A DNA stretch of 64,000 bases, taken from Sporosarcina sp. PTS2304 (lineage in GTDB: Bacteria; Bacillota; Bacilli; Bacillales_A; Planococcaceae). The position numbers and the translations under genes were made by a program. The first letter of the stretch is position 1. The number at the start of each line of letters is the position of its first letter. Positions 1 to 8,642 of the stretch are shown here, in pieces. The stretch lies in the NCBI RefSeq assembly GCF_003351785.1, contig NZ_CP031230.1, forward strand, positions 1,670,001 through 1,734,000, given 5' to 3'. Below the pieces are notes generated by a model that did not search any database, was not told the DNA's origin, and saw only the letters and a program-made list of their open reading frames with translations.

Positions 1-69
1 CGCTCGACTTGCATGTATTAGGCATGCCGCCAGCGTTCGTCCTGAGCCAGGATCAAACTCTCCATAAGA
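1..69 (-). rRNA. 16S rRNA, 5' end only (gene runs off the left edge)
   Basis: Read on the minus strand, the sequence holds the universal 16S start: GAGAGTTTGATCCTGGCTCA, then the GGACGAACGCTGGCGGC and CATGCAAGTCGAGCG blocks. Only about 69 nt lie inside the window, so the rest of the rrn operon continues to the left. The exact mature 5' end is estimated by analogy with Bacillus. The GGCGGCATGCC variant fits Planococcaceae/Bacillaceae, but this is a weak taxonomic clue. Confidence 0.95.
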
Positions 70-344
70 CTGGCAGACGAGCTACTGCAGATTACGTCGT
101 CAGTTTCACTCGCTCAGTCGGTCACGTACGGTAGTACGCTCCCTCTTTCGCTCGATCACTTCCTAGTACTCTACAGCATCTCGTCAGCCAGTAAAACAGA
201 AAATCGATTAGCTCGAATTTCATTTGCTGGCATCATTTAAGATACTCAATTTGTTTGTGTCATGCACAAACTTGTATTTCGTTAACGTTTTGCTGTTCAG
301 TTTTCAAGGTTCGTGTTTTCGCTTCTCATTAAAGCGACTTCCTT
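70..344 (-). other. rRNA operon leader
   Basis: This is the transcribed leader between the rrn promoter and 16S. It contains the CCTTGAAAACTGAACA block (near 291-308) that recurs upstream of 16S in Bacillus-type rrn operons. The part nearest 16S presumably pairs with sequence behind 16S to form the processing stem, which cannot be checked because the 3' side is outside the window. No coding sequence is seen. Confidence 0.7.
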
Positions 345-373
345 ATATTACACTTTACGTCACGATCTGTCAA
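345..373 (-). promoter_or_regulatory. rrn promoter
   Basis: On the minus strand there is a -35 TTGACA (368-373), a 17-bp spacer and a -10 TAATAT (345-350). This is nearly consensus for the housekeeping sigma factor and lies about 275 bp upstream of 16S. An AT-rich stretch just upstream (374-400) could be an UP element. No second promoter of this quality is visible between it and 16S. Confidence 0.8.
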
Positions 374-464
374 TAACTTTTTAAAAGTTATTTTCTAGCG
401 TTTCGTGAACGCCTCAAGCGACAAGAAATAATATACAACATAACTTATATAGAATGCAAGTGTT

Positions 465-1358
465 TTATGGAAAAATTTTTTTCTTTATCGCTTTAAAGTC
501 GATCACGAACAGTAAAATCCCCGTCAGAACAACGATTGCGCCTATGAACTGCGAAAAAGAAATCATTTCTTGAAATACAAAATAAGCAGCGATAGAAGCT
601 ATGACCGGTTCAAACAAGATAGCTATAGAGATTACATTTGTACTCACCCATTTGATAGCCCAATTAAATAACGTGTGCCCCAAAAGATTCGGAAGAATGG
701 CTAACGCTAGAAACCAACCCCAATCAGAGGCGGGATATTGTACGAATGATTGCTGAGAACTTAATACATAAAAGAACAATGCAATCGAACTTGCTGAGTA
801 CACTAAAAATGTATACGTCACGAGAGAAACTCGCTTCCGTACATCTTGTCCAACTAATAAGTAGGCTGTAATGAATGCACATGCTAACAGGGCTAGCGCA
901 TCACCGAATAGTGCTGATCCACTAACTCGAAAATCACCCCAGCTGATAATAACACTGCCGGTCAACGCAATCAATACAGAAATGAACATTTTACCGCTAA
1001 TGACTTCTTTAAAGAAGAGAGTCGTTCCAGCTAGCGCGAATATTGGTTGTAATGTGACTAGAACGGTTGAACTTGCGACTGACGTATAATTAAGAGATTC
1101 AAACCAAAGGATGAAATGAATGGCTAAAAAGATACCGGCAACAGCAGAGAACAACCAATCCTTCTTAGTCAATTCTTTTAGTTCGTGGCGGTAGGAATAC
1201 AAAAACAACGGAAGCATAATAACTACCGAGAAAAACATACGATAGAATGCAATGACTCCTGCATCAGCTGTTGCTAGTTTTACGAAGATGGCTGACATAC
1301 CAACTGTTATAACGCCGATCGCAATCATAAGATAAGGATTGGCAAAGGATTTATTCAT
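465..1358 (-). CDS. EamA-family (DMT) permease
   Basis: A 297-residue, very hydrophobic protein with about ten membrane segments arranged as two EamA repeats (roughly residues 8-140 and 150-288), the normal size for drug/metabolite superfamily permeases. The N-terminus carries the typical MIAIGVITVGMSAIF first helix and the C-terminus ends in a short basic tail (KAIKKK). Family members export amino acids, nucleosides or drugs; the substrate cannot be read from sequence. The gene stands alone, transcribed toward the rrn operon and divergently from the mgtC-like gene. Confidence 0.85.
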   Translation of the reverse strand: MNKSFANPYLMIAIGVITVGMSAIFVKLATADAGVIAFYRMFFSVVIMLPLFLYSYRHELKELTKKDWLFSAVAGIFLAIHFILWFESLNYTSVASSTVLVTLQPIFALAGTTLFFKEVISGKMFISVLIALTGSVIISWGDFRVSGSALFGDALALLACAFITAYLLVGQDVRKRVSLVTYTFLVYSASSIALFFYVLSSQQSFVQYPASDWGWFLALAILPNLLGHTLFNWAIKWVSTNVISIAILFEPVIASIAAYFVFQEMISFSQFIGAIVVLTGILLFVIDFKAIKKKIFP

Positions 1359-1477
1359 TAAGAATCACTTCACTTTCATTTCTTCTACTAAATATTAGAA
1401 AGTTAAGGCATGATTAATGCGAGTAACGTATGATAGTAGTATATATACTCTACCTTGTCAGTAAAGGAGGACAAACT

Positions 1478-2200
1478 ATGCTCACCATACTAACAGAGTC
1501 TTTTAATCTAGAGGCTATCATTAAAATTGCGGTTGCACTTTTTTTAAGTATCATTATAGGTGTTGAACGTGAGATTAAAAAGAAGCCCATTGGTTTAAAA
1601 ACTAGTGCAGTTATTGCAACCTTCAGTTGTTTGCTAACGATTATCTCAATGGAAGCAGCTTATTTAGTTCCCTCTCGCCATGATATCAATATTACTATGG
1701 ATCCTCTACGTTTATCCGCACAAATTGTGAGTGGAATCGGATTTCTAGGCGCTGGCGCTATTTTAAGAAGGGATAATGACAATATTACTGGTCTTACAAC
1801 AGCAGCCATGATTTGGGGAGCCGCTGGAATCGGTATTGCTGTCGGTGCAGGCTTTTATATCGAAGCGCTGTTCACAGTGATAAGCGTGATGCTTGTTATT
1901 GAACTTATCGCACCTTTTTTAAGCAAATTTGGACCGCGGCGACTGCGTATGAAAGAAGCAACTTGTATTATTATTATAACGGATAAATCTAAAATCGAAT
2001 CATTAGTCCAGTATTTACGAAAAGAGAGTATGGAAATCGATCATATGCGTATTCGACAATTTCAAACAACTGATCACAAATATCGACATGAACTGCAATT
2101 CAAATTAACAGCCTTTCCCAAAAAGTCTACTTCTTCACTCTATGTAGAACTTACTACGCTGACTTATGTAGAATCTGTTGAGTTAGTAATCTACCCATAA
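1478..2200 (+). CDS. MgtC/SapB-family membrane protein
   Basis: A 240-residue protein with an N-terminal MgtC domain (about residues 10-135, four to five membrane helices) holding the family blocks GVEREIKKKPIGLKT and SGIGFLGAGAILR, then a soluble ACT-like C-terminal domain. MgtC-like proteins help cells cope with low Mg2+ or modulate membrane ATPase; the role here is inferred only. An ATG 48 nt upstream is in frame, but the start at 1478 follows a strong AAAGGAGG site with ideal spacing. A perfect bidirectional terminator follows the stop directly. Confidence 0.85.
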   Translation: MLTILTESFNLEAIIKIAVALFLSIIIGVEREIKKKPIGLKTSAVIATFSCLLTIISMEAAYLVPSRHDINITMDPLRLSAQIVSGIGFLGAGAILRRDNDNITGLTTAAMIWGAAGIGIAVGAGFYIEALFTVISVMLVIELIAPFLSKFGPRRLRMKEATCIIIITDKSKIESLVQYLRKESMEIDHMRIRQFQTTDHKYRHELQFKLTAFPKKSTSSLYVELTTLTYVESVELVIYP

Positions 2201-2231
2201 AGTACGCCAAGTCAGCTGACTTGGCGTACTT
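2200..2231. terminator. Bidirectional terminator
   Basis: A perfect 16-bp inverted repeat with arms AAGTACGCCAAGTCAG and CTGACTTGGCGTACTT, followed by a T run. It sits between the convergent mgtC-like and alcohol dehydrogenase genes and can serve both. Confidence 0.9.
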
Positions 2232-2234
2232 TTT

Positions 2235-3398
2235 TTATAAACAAGCTCGCAATAATGTAAGTACTTCTTCTTGAGATAATTGAGCGTATCCGCCTAGCGG
2301 TCCGTTAATTGCTGCTTTTTCTGCAATCAGTTCCAACTGACTATCATCAATATTATAATCAGCAAGTGTGACAGGTGCGCCAATTTTCTTCCAATACTCA
2401 CTTAAACAGTCGATACCTTCCATCGCAATTTCTTCATCTGTTTTTCCAGTCGGATCTACTCCAAACACATTTATTGCCAGTCTTACATATCGCTTAGGAT
2501 TGCGAGTATATGTTTGTTTCATCCAATGCGGAAACAAAATTGCTAAGCCGCCAGCGTGAGGAATGTCATAGACCGCTGATATCGCATGTTCAATATCATG
2601 AGTTCCCCAGTCGCCTCTCGTCCCCATAGATAGGAACCCATTCAATCCCCAAACGCCTGACAGCATCATTGCTTCTCGTAACTCGACATTTTGCGGGTCT
2701 TTTACTAACTTCTCCCCTGTCGCCATTACAGAACGCAATGCCGCTTCACACATTTCATCTTGGAATGCTGTATTTTTACCGGTATGAAAATATTGTTCGA
2801 AAATATGTGACATCGTATCCACAATTCCATTGATCGTCTGATCCAAGGGTACAGTCAATGTGTAAGCCGGATCCAAAATTGAGAACTTCGGATAATTTAA
2901 TGGACCACCCCAGCCGTACTTCTCTTGTGTTTCTTCATTTGTAATAACGGATCCCGCGTTCATCTCCGAACTTGTTGCTGTTAACGTCAAGATTGTACCA
3001 AATGGCAATGCTTGTTGTGGGCTAGCTTTTCCGATAACTAAGTCCCAGGCATCTCCATCATATTTTGCAGCAGAAGCTATTAACTTTGTACAATCAATTA
3101 CAGAGCCGCCTCCCGCTGCTAAAATGACATCGATATCATGTTGTTTACAAAGTTCCGCTCCTCTTTTCGCAGTAGACAAGCGTGGGTTCGGTTCTACTCC
3201 CGCCATTTCAATTATTTCAAAATTATGAGCCGTCAACAAATTCATAATCTCCTCATACAGCCCGTTACGTTTAATGCTACCGCCTCCGTATACGAGTAAC
3301 ACTTTTTTTCCATAAACAGCGAGTTCATTAGGCAATTTTTGCAACTGATCTTTACCAAAAATTAATTTTGTAGGGTTTTGAAAAACGAATGTAGTCAT
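2235..3398 (-). CDS. yugJ: Iron-containing alcohol dehydrogenase (BdhA/YugJ type)
   Basis: A 387-residue group III alcohol dehydrogenase. The N-terminal nucleotide-binding part has GGGSIKRNG (38-46) and [10 protein letters not shown] (96-105). The C-terminal helical part has the metal ligands D194, H198, H267 and H281 in the contexts [11 protein letters not shown] and [20 protein letters not shown], matching the YqhD/BdhA subgroup. It likely reduces aldehydes with NAD(P)H in the cytoplasm; the physiological substrate is unknown. The length is full and a good SD precedes the ATG. yuzA lies divergently upstream, as yuzA/yugJ are near each other in Bacillus. Confidence 0.9.
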   Translation of the reverse strand: MTTFVFQNPTKLIFGKDQLQKLPNELAVYGKKVLLVYGGGSIKRNGLYEEIMNLLTAHNFEIIEMAGVEPNPRLSTAKRGAELCKQHDIDVILAAGGGSVIDCTKLIASAAKYDGDAWDLVIGKASPQQALPFGTILTLTATSSEMNAGSVITNEETQEKYGWGGPLNYPKFSILDPAYTLTVPLDQTINGIVDTMSHIFEQYFHTGKNTAFQDEMCEAALRSVMATGEKLVKDPQNVELREAMMLSGVWGLNGFLSMGTRGDWGTHDIEHAISAVYDIPHAGGLAILFPHWMKQTYTRNPKRYVRLAINVFGVDPTGKTDEEIAMEGIDCLSEYWKKIGAPVTLADYNIDDSQLELIAEKAAINGPLGGYAQLSQEEVLTLLRACL

Positions 3399-3502
3399 GA
3401 GTATACCTCCTCTTTCTTATCTCTATTATGAAAAAGATGTATTTACGATGCAAGTATAGTGTTTCGAAAATCGGGTGATACTATGTAATAGGAGGAGATA
3501 CT

Positions 3503-3736
3503 ATGGAAACACTGCAAAAACTTGCGTTAGCTATTACTGTGATTGGCGCATTAAACTGGGGAGTTGTCGGAATTTTCAAGTTCGATGTAATCGCTCAATT
3601 AACACAAGGAGCCTATCAGCCAATAGCAAGATTTTTATACATTCTAATCGGACTATCTGGATTGATTACCCTCGGGGTGTTATTCAGCTATTGGCAAAAA
3701 ACTGATGACACTGTACCTATTCAAACAGTAGAGTAA
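3503..3736 (+). CDS. yuzA: DUF378 small membrane protein (YuzA-like)
   Basis: A 77-residue protein with two membrane helices (about 8-26 and 44-65) and the DUF378 signature ALNWGVVGIF near residues 15-24. Function is unknown for the family. The start is set by AGGAGGAGA seven bases upstream of the ATG at 3503. It is monocistronic; the stop runs straight into a terminator-like inverted repeat. Confidence 0.85.
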   Translation: METLQKLALAITVIGALNWGVVGIFKFDVIAQLTQGAYQPIARFLYILIGLSGLITLGVLFSYWQKTDDTVPIQTVE

Positions 3737-3792
3737 AAAAGAGGCTGTCTAGAAAGTCAGTGAGAACTAAGTTTCTGTGACAGCCCTTTTTC
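3735..3792 (+). terminator. Terminator-like hairpin behind yuzA
   Basis: Arms AAAAAGAGGCTGTC and GACAGCCCTTTTT, with AGAAA/TTTCT pairing inside, form a stem ending in a T run. The left arm also resembles the terminal repeat of the IS1182-type remnant that begins here, so the yuzA terminator may be partly IS-derived. Confidence 0.7.
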
Positions 3793-3834
3793 TCATGAAA
3801 CGAATAGAAGAATCCTCTCTTCGCCGTTCCTTTC

Positions 3835-3947
3835 CGTTCCAGGCGGACGCGTTCGGGAGGGGTCGCGGTGAACCATACCGCTCCGCTAGCGATACGCCGG
3901 ATGTTTCACCTGTCGACCTGATCCTCCCCCAGTCGCCGCCTGGAACG
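3835..3947 (+). repeat. Hairpin element, CCTGT-stem-TGAT-stem family (copy 1)
   Basis: A 113-bp inverted repeat with outer arms CGTTCCAGGCGG / CCGCCTGGAACG. Inside, GGAGG (3856-3860) pairs with CCTCC (3923-3927), GGTCG (3861-3865) with CGACC (3914-3918), and GGTGAA (3867-3872) with TTCACC (3905-3910). TGAT (3919-3922) is left as a one-sided bulge. The layout equals that of the 34-35 kb copies although the stem sequences differ. Confidence 0.75.
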
Positions 3948-4044
3948 AAAATCCACTCGATATCTTGCTTCAAATAGGTACAAAAAATCGCCCTTTCTAG
4001 TAGAATAAAGTTACCAAACCCACTCTACGAAAGGACGATTTTTT

Positions 4045-4290
4045 ATGCGCAATCCAAAGATTACTTACGAACAGTACACCACAGAACAACTCACTTTTTC
4101 TATAGAAGAACATACGGTATCGCTCCGTGGCCTTGAAAAGGTTCATACGGAGTTCGGAATCGTCGCAATGGTTCACAGTTGAAAGTAGCGTGCATCCGCC
4201 GGCTACTTTCAACTGTGAACGACCACAAACCAAAATCAGGCAGCGAAAAACGATTCGTTTTTCGCTGCCTGATTTATATTAGGGACTTAT
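4045..4290 (+). pseudogene. IS1182-type transposase remnant
   Basis: After a GAAAGGAC site, the ATG at 4045 opens MRNPKITYEQYTTEQLTFSI, a typical transposase N-terminus. Codon 23 jumps directly to the C-terminal segment LRGLEKVHTEFGIVAMVH, then a stop at 4180-4182. The remaining tail (LKVACIRRLLSTVN...) continues in another frame to about 4290. So there is a large internal deletion plus a frameshift. The tail-coding DNA around 4171-4220 is itself a 19-bp inverted repeat. Confidence 0.65.
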
Positions 4291-4310
4291 TGGACAGCCC
4301 CTTTTACTGT

Positions 4311-5555
4311 TTATACCCAACCGCGGAATCGACTTGCTTCAGCAGTTTTGCGAACACCGTACATATATGCCGCTAAACGCATATCTATATTACGTGTCGT
4401 TGCTACATTATAAACGTTTTCAAATGCTGTAACCATCTTATCCGTCATTCGTTCACGTACTTCATCTTCTGTCCAGTAGTAGCCCATATTGTTCTGAACC
4501 CATTCAAAGTAGGACACTGTTACGCCGCCCGCACTCGCTAATACGTCAGGAACTAATAGAATACCACGATCTGTCAAAATCTTTGTTGCTTCAGATGTCG
4601 TTGGACCGTTTGCTGCCTCCACGACGATACTCGCTTTAATATTATGAGCATTGCTTTCAGTAATTTGGTTTTCAATCGCGGCAGGAACTAAAATATCACA
4701 ATCTAATTCAAGCAATTCCGCATTTGTTAACGTATTGTCGAATAGTGTAGTAACTGTTCCGAAGCTATCGCGACGATCAAGTAAGTAATCAATATCCAAA
4801 CCGTTCGGATCATGTAAAGCACCGTAAGCATCAGAAATTCCGATAACTTTCGCACCTGAATCATGAAGAAACTTAGATAAGAAGCTACCTGCGTTACCGA
4901 AACCTTGAACGATGACGCGTGCACCTTTCATATCGATATTACGACGTTTTGCTGCTTCATTAATGATAATTGTTACACCTTCTGCAGTTGCACGGTCACG
5001 ACCGTGAGATCCACCTAGCACAACCGGCTTTCCTGTAATAAATCCAGGAGAGTTAAATTCGTCGATTTTACTGTACTCGTCCATCATCCAAGCCATGATT
5101 TGTGAGTTTGTGAAAACGTCTGGTGCTGGGATATCCTTTGCAGGTCCCATTACTTGACTAAGCGCTCGTACGTATCCACGACTCAAACGCTCCAATTCGC
5201 CCATTGACATTTCACGTGGATCACAGATAATCCCACCTTTACCGCCGCCGTAAGGTAAGTCTACGATACCAGCTTTTAGCGTCATCCACATGGAAAGCGC
5301 TTTTACTTCATCAGCACTTACACCAGGGTGGAAACGTACTCCGCCTTTAGTAGGTCCTACTGCGTCGTTATGCTGACAACGGTATCCAGTAAACACTTTT
5401 ACTTTGCCGTCATCCATACGGATAGGAATTCTAACTTCCACCATACGTAGTGGTTCTTTAAGTAGTTCATACATTCCTTCATCATAGCCTAACTTTTCAA
5501 GTGCTTCTTTGATGACAACTTGCGTAGACGTAAATAGATTCAGGTTTTCTGTCAT
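4311..5555 (-). CDS. gudB: NAD(P)-dependent glutamate dehydrogenase
   Basis: A 414-residue Glu/Leu/Phe/Val dehydrogenase. It deaminates glutamate to 2-oxoglutarate and ammonia (or the reverse) in the cytosol. K106 in PYGGGKGGI is the catalytic lysine, GPTKGGVRFHP (67-77) is the substrate region, and GFGNAGS is the dinucleotide fold. The ORF is open 15 codons further up, but the ATG at 5555 follows AAAGAGGCG with good spacing and gives the usual family N-terminus. It follows rocD and rocA on the same strand, completing arginine/proline to 2-oxoglutarate conversion. Whether it is orthologous to GudB or RocG is not decided. Confidence 0.93.
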   Translation of the reverse strand: MTENLNLFTSTQVVIKEALEKLGYDEGMYELLKEPLRMVEVRIPIRMDDGKVKVFTGYRCQHNDAVGPTKGGVRFHPGVSADEVKALSMWMTLKAGIVDLPYGGGKGGIICDPREMSMGELERLSRGYVRALSQVMGPAKDIPAPDVFTNSQIMAWMMDEYSKIDEFNSPGFITGKPVVLGGSHGRDRATAEGVTIIINEAAKRRNIDMKGARVIVQGFGNAGSFLSKFLHDSGAKVIGISDAYGALHDPNGLDIDYLLDRRDSFGTVTTLFDNTLTNAELLELDCDILVPAAIENQITESNAHNIKASIVVEAANGPTTSEATKILTDRGILLVPDVLASAGGVTVSYFEWVQNNMGYYWTEDEVRERMTDKMVTAFENVYNVATTRNIDMRLAAYMYGVRKTAEASRFRGWV

Positions 5556-5695
5556 TGTATGGTTCGCCTCTTTATTTGGTATTGTCTTTCTCGCCCACAT
5601 TATAACATGCGGAGTTTGATTTATCCACCCATCAATTTCAAAGCTTTTCCGAATTTTTTCAGAATAACTATAAAAACGTCAGGGTGGGCTATTTA

Positions 5696-6889
5696 TTAGT
5701 TAGAGAATACAGAACGGATTTTTTCTAATGCCCAGTCTAATTCTTCTTTTTCAATGATAAGAGGTGGTGCAAAGCGAATAACTGTATCATGCGTTTCTTT
5801 ACACAGAAGACCAAGTTCTTTTAATTTTTCACAGTATGGACGTGCTTCTTCTGTCAATTCCATACCAATGAATAGTCCGCGACCACGCACTTCTTTAATA
5901 GACGGGTGAGAGATTTTCTTCAATTCGTCCATGAAGTAATTACCTAGTTCTTCGGATTTTTTAGCTAACTCTTCGTCTTCTAGTACTTCAAGTGCAGCAA
6001 TGGAAACAGCACATGCCATTGGGTTCCCACCAAATGTAGAACCGTGTGAACCTGGATTGAATACGCCTAGAATGTCATCATTAGCAAGCACGCAAGAGAT
6101 CGGGAATACTCCGCCACCTAGTGCTTTTCCAAGAATATACATATCAGGTGTTACATCTTCATATTCACATGCGAACATTTTTCCTGTACGGCATAGACCT
6201 GCCTGAATTTCGTCCGCAATAAATAGAACATTTTCTTTTTTACAAAGCTCAGAAACTTGCTTCAAGAAACCTTCTGGAGGAATAATGATCCCTGCTTCAC
6301 CTTGGATAGGCTCCATTAAGAATGCTGCTGTATTTGGAGTAATCGCTGCTTTCAACGCTTCGATATCGCCGTATTCTACTAGCTTAATGCCAGGTAGTAG
6401 TGGACCATATCCGCGTTTGTATTCTGCATCTGATGATAATGAAACAGCTCCTAATGTACGGCCGTGGAAGTTACCGACACACGCAATGATTTCTGCATGA
6501 TCGTCTTCTACACCTTTTACATCATACGCCCAACGACGAGCTGCTTTAAGAGCAGTTTCAACCGCTTCAGCACCTGTGTTCATTGGTAGAACCATATTTT
6601 TGCCAGAAAGTTTAGCGATCTTTTCATACCATGGACCTAATTGGTCGTTGTGGAATGCGCGTGAAGTTAATGTTACACGGTCCGCTTGATCTTTCAGCGC
6701 TTGAACGATTTTCGGATGACGGTGGCCCTGGTTAACAGCTGAGTACGCTGCAAGCATATCCATATATTTATTGCCTTCTGGATCTTTTACCCAAACACCT
6801 TCCGCTTCCGCAATGACGATCGGAAGTGGATGGTAGTTGTTCGCACCGTATTTTTGCGTTTGGTCGATAATCTTCGTTGATTTTGTCAT
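5696..6889 (-). CDS. rocD: Ornithine aminotransferase
   Basis: A 397-residue class III PLP aminotransferase converting ornithine plus 2-oxoglutarate to glutamate semialdehyde plus glutamate. The cofactor aspartate lies in [10 protein letters not shown], the Schiff-base lysine in [13 protein letters not shown], and GNFHGRT is present. The chosen ATG at 6889 sits seven bases behind AGAGGAG; the in-frame ATG eight codons upstream has no SD. It is 33 bp downstream of rocA on the same strand, so very likely co-transcribed with it. Confidence 0.93.
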   Translation of the reverse strand: MTKSTKIIDQTQKYGANNYHPLPIVIAEAEGVWVKDPEGNKYMDMLAAYSAVNQGHRHPKIVQALKDQADRVTLTSRAFHNDQLGPWYEKIAKLSGKNMVLPMNTGAEAVETALKAARRWAYDVKGVEDDHAEIIACVGNFHGRTLGAVSLSSDAEYKRGYGPLLPGIKLVEYGDIEALKAAITPNTAAFLMEPIQGEAGIIIPPEGFLKQVSELCKKENVLFIADEIQAGLCRTGKMFACEYEDVTPDMYILGKALGGGVFPISCVLANDDILGVFNPGSHGSTFGGNPMACAVSIAALEVLEDEELAKKSEELGNYFMDELKKISHPSIKEVRGRGLFIGMELTEEARPYCEKLKELGLLCKETHDTVIRFAPPLIIEKEELDWALEKIRSVFSN

Positions 6890-6922
6890 ATTATTACACT
6901 CCTCTATATACAATTGATGTTC

Positions 6923-8467
6923 TTAAAGCATTTCTGAAGTTGTTTTACCTTGCATATGCAATTGTAAGTAATCTGGTCCGCCTGCTTTTGAGTCCGTACC
7001 TGACATGTTGAATCCACCAAACGGCTGGTATCCTACGATCGCACCTGTACAACCTCTGTTGAAGTACAAGTTTCCAACGTGGAAATCTTCACGTGCCTGT
7101 TCGATATGGTCACGGTTTTTCGTAATAACAGCACCAGTTAAACCGTAGTCTGTATCATTCGCAAATTCGATAGCTTCTGTGAATGAAGATGCTTTAGAAA
7201 TCGCAACTACTGGGCCAAAAATTTCTTCTTGAGAAATGCGGGCAGTTGGATCTACATCAGCAAATACTGTTGGAGCAACAAAGAATCCTTTAGAGTCATC
7301 GCCTGTTCCACCTGCAATTAGACGACCTTCATTTTTCCCAATTTCAATATACTCCATTACTTTGTTGTATGCAGCTTGGTCAATAACAGGTCCTGCTAGG
7401 TTATTGCCGTCTTCAGGGTTACCCCATTTGAATTCATTCGTAATCTCTTCGACACGCTTCACTACTTCATCGTAAACATCTTCGTGGATGATCGCACGTG
7501 AACATGCTGAACATTTCTGTCCGCTGAAACCGAATGAAGATTTAACGATAGATTGTGCCGCAAGTTCTAAATCTGCTTCATTGTCAACTACAATCGTATC
7601 TTTACCACCCATTTCTGCAATTACACGCTTCAACCAGATTTGGCCGTCGTGTACTTTTGCAGCACGTTCGAAAATGCGTGTTCCGACTTCACGTGATCCT
7701 GTGAATGAAACAAAACGTGTAGATGGGTGATCTACTAAATAGTCTCCGATTTCTGAACCAGATCCCGGAATATAGTTCACTGCACCTTTAGGCATACCTG
7801 CTTCTTCTAGTACTTCCATAAACTTATATGCAACTACTGTAGTTGTTGAAGCTGGCTTCAATAGTACTGTGTTACCTGTAACCAATGCTCCAACAGTTGT
7901 TCCAGCCATAATAGCAAAAGCAAAGTTCCAAGGAGAAATGACAACACCTACTCCTAGTGGTACGTAATCGAAACGGTTGTACTCGCCTGGTCTGCTTTCT
8001 ACTGGCATACCATCTTTAAGCTCTAACATTTGGCGACCATAGTATTCTAGGAAGTCAATTCCTTCTGCCACATCTGCATCCGCTTCGTTCCAAGGCTTCC
8101 CAGCTTCTTTTGTAAGTAATGCAGAGAATTCGAATTTACGGCGTCTAACGATTGCTGCTGCTTTGAACAATACATCAGCGCGTTGTTCTGGTTTTACTTT
8201 TCTCCATGTTTTGAATGTTTCCTTTGCAGTCTCCATTGCTTTTTCAGCTAATTCGCGACTTGCTTGAGATACATTACCAATTAGTTCTTCTTTATTTGAA
8301 GGGTTAGTCGAAGCTAACTTCTTATCCGTCATGATGCGTTCGCCGCCAATGATCAACGGGTAATCTTGTCCTAGGTAACTTTCAACTAGTTTCAAGCCCT
8401 CTTCATATGCTTTGCGGTTGTCCTCGTTTGTAAAATCTGTGAATGGTTCGTGTTTGTATGGAATCAT
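6923..8467 (-). CDS. rocA: 1-pyrroline-5-carboxylate dehydrogenase
   Basis: A 514-residue aldehyde dehydrogenase oxidising pyrroline-5-carboxylate/glutamate semialdehyde to glutamate. The catalytic cysteine is in [13 protein letters not shown], the general-base glutamate in IAEMGGKD, and SPWNFAFAI and [11 protein letters not shown] mark the NAD-binding part. Length fits the Bacillus RocA/PutC subgroup. It is the first gene of a rocA-rocD(-gudB) cluster and is divergent from the RocR-like regulator; AAGGAGG precedes the ATG. Confidence 0.94.
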   Translation of the reverse strand: MIPYKHEPFTDFTNEDNRKAYEEGLKLVESYLGQDYPLIIGGERIMTDKKLASTNPSNKEELIGNVSQASRELAEKAMETAKETFKTWRKVKPEQRADVLFKAAAIVRRRKFEFSALLTKEAGKPWNEADADVAEGIDFLEYYGRQMLELKDGMPVESRPGEYNRFDYVPLGVGVVISPWNFAFAIMAGTTVGALVTGNTVLLKPASTTTVVAYKFMEVLEEAGMPKGAVNYIPGSGSEIGDYLVDHPSTRFVSFTGSREVGTRIFERAAKVHDGQIWLKRVIAEMGGKDTIVVDNEADLELAAQSIVKSSFGFSGQKCSACSRAIIHEDVYDEVVKRVEEITNEFKWGNPEDGNNLAGPVIDQAAYNKVMEYIEIGKNEGRLIAGGTGDDSKGFFVAPTVFADVDPTARISQEEIFGPVVAISKASSFTEAIEFANDTDYGLTGAVITKNRDHIEQAREDFHVGNLYFNRGCTGAIVGYQPFGGFNMSGTDSKAGGPDYLQLHMQGKTTSEML

Positions 8468-8495
8468 TAGTAATCAAATCCTCCTTCATATTTTG

Positions 8496-8516
8496 AACGC
8501 AAAAATAATTTGCGTT
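8496..8516. promoter_or_regulatory. Palindrome in the rocA leader
   Basis: Perfect 8-bp arms AACGCAAA and TTTGCGTT separated by AATAA, located about 30-50 bp before the rocA start. It is a plausible operator for the divergently encoded regulator or another catabolic regulator. Binding is inferred only from symmetry and position. Confidence 0.45.
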
Positions 8517-8536
8517 TGTTTACGTTTACATTTATA

Positions 8537-8565
8537 ATAATGCAAGAAACTGTTGCACTTTGCAA
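8537..8565 (-). promoter_or_regulatory. Candidate rocA promoter
   Basis: On the minus strand, TTGCAA (8560-8565), a 17-bp spacer and CATTAT (8537-8542) fit a housekeeping promoter. Overlapping it, CTTGCAT looks like a sigma-54 -12 box, but no GG element stands at the required distance upstream. The promoter class is therefore uncertain. Confidence 0.35.
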
Positions 8566-8588
8566 GTGTTTTGCTAAAAAAAGTTTTC

Positions 8589-8617
8589 TTTTTGCTGAAA
8601 TTGATGTTTTTTATAAT
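8589..8617 (+). promoter_or_regulatory. Candidate promoter of the RocR-like gene
   Basis: TTTTTG (8589-8594), a 17-bp spacer and a perfect TATAAT (8612-8617) lie 26 bp before the ATG. The -35 box is poor, the -10 box is consensus. Confidence 0.5.
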
Positions 8618-8642
8618 GATTTTTCCGAGGAAGGTGTACTAT

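Larger units (their letters stand above)
3738..4306 (+). mobile_element. IS1182-family remnant, internally deleted
   Basis: The right edge, read inward on the minus strand, is AAAAGGGGCTGTCCAATAAG. The left edge at 3738 is AAAAGAGGCTGTCTAGAAAG, an imperfect match to it, so both ends look like terminal inverted repeats. Only the first ~22 and last ~60 codons of a transposase survive inside, out of an expected 1.5 kb or more. A GC-rich hairpin element (3835-3947) sits between the left end and the transposase start. The right end stops 4 bp before the gudB stop codon. Family assignment rests on the LRGLEKVHTEFGIVAMVH tail and is moderately sure. Confidence 0.6.

Noticed and set aside
8541..8575. 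Canonical sigma-54 promoter between rocA and the regulator
   Set aside because: A TTGCAT box exists on the minus strand and a TTGCAA-N5-TTGCT pattern on the plus strand, but neither has a GG element at the required distance. Kept only as a remark.
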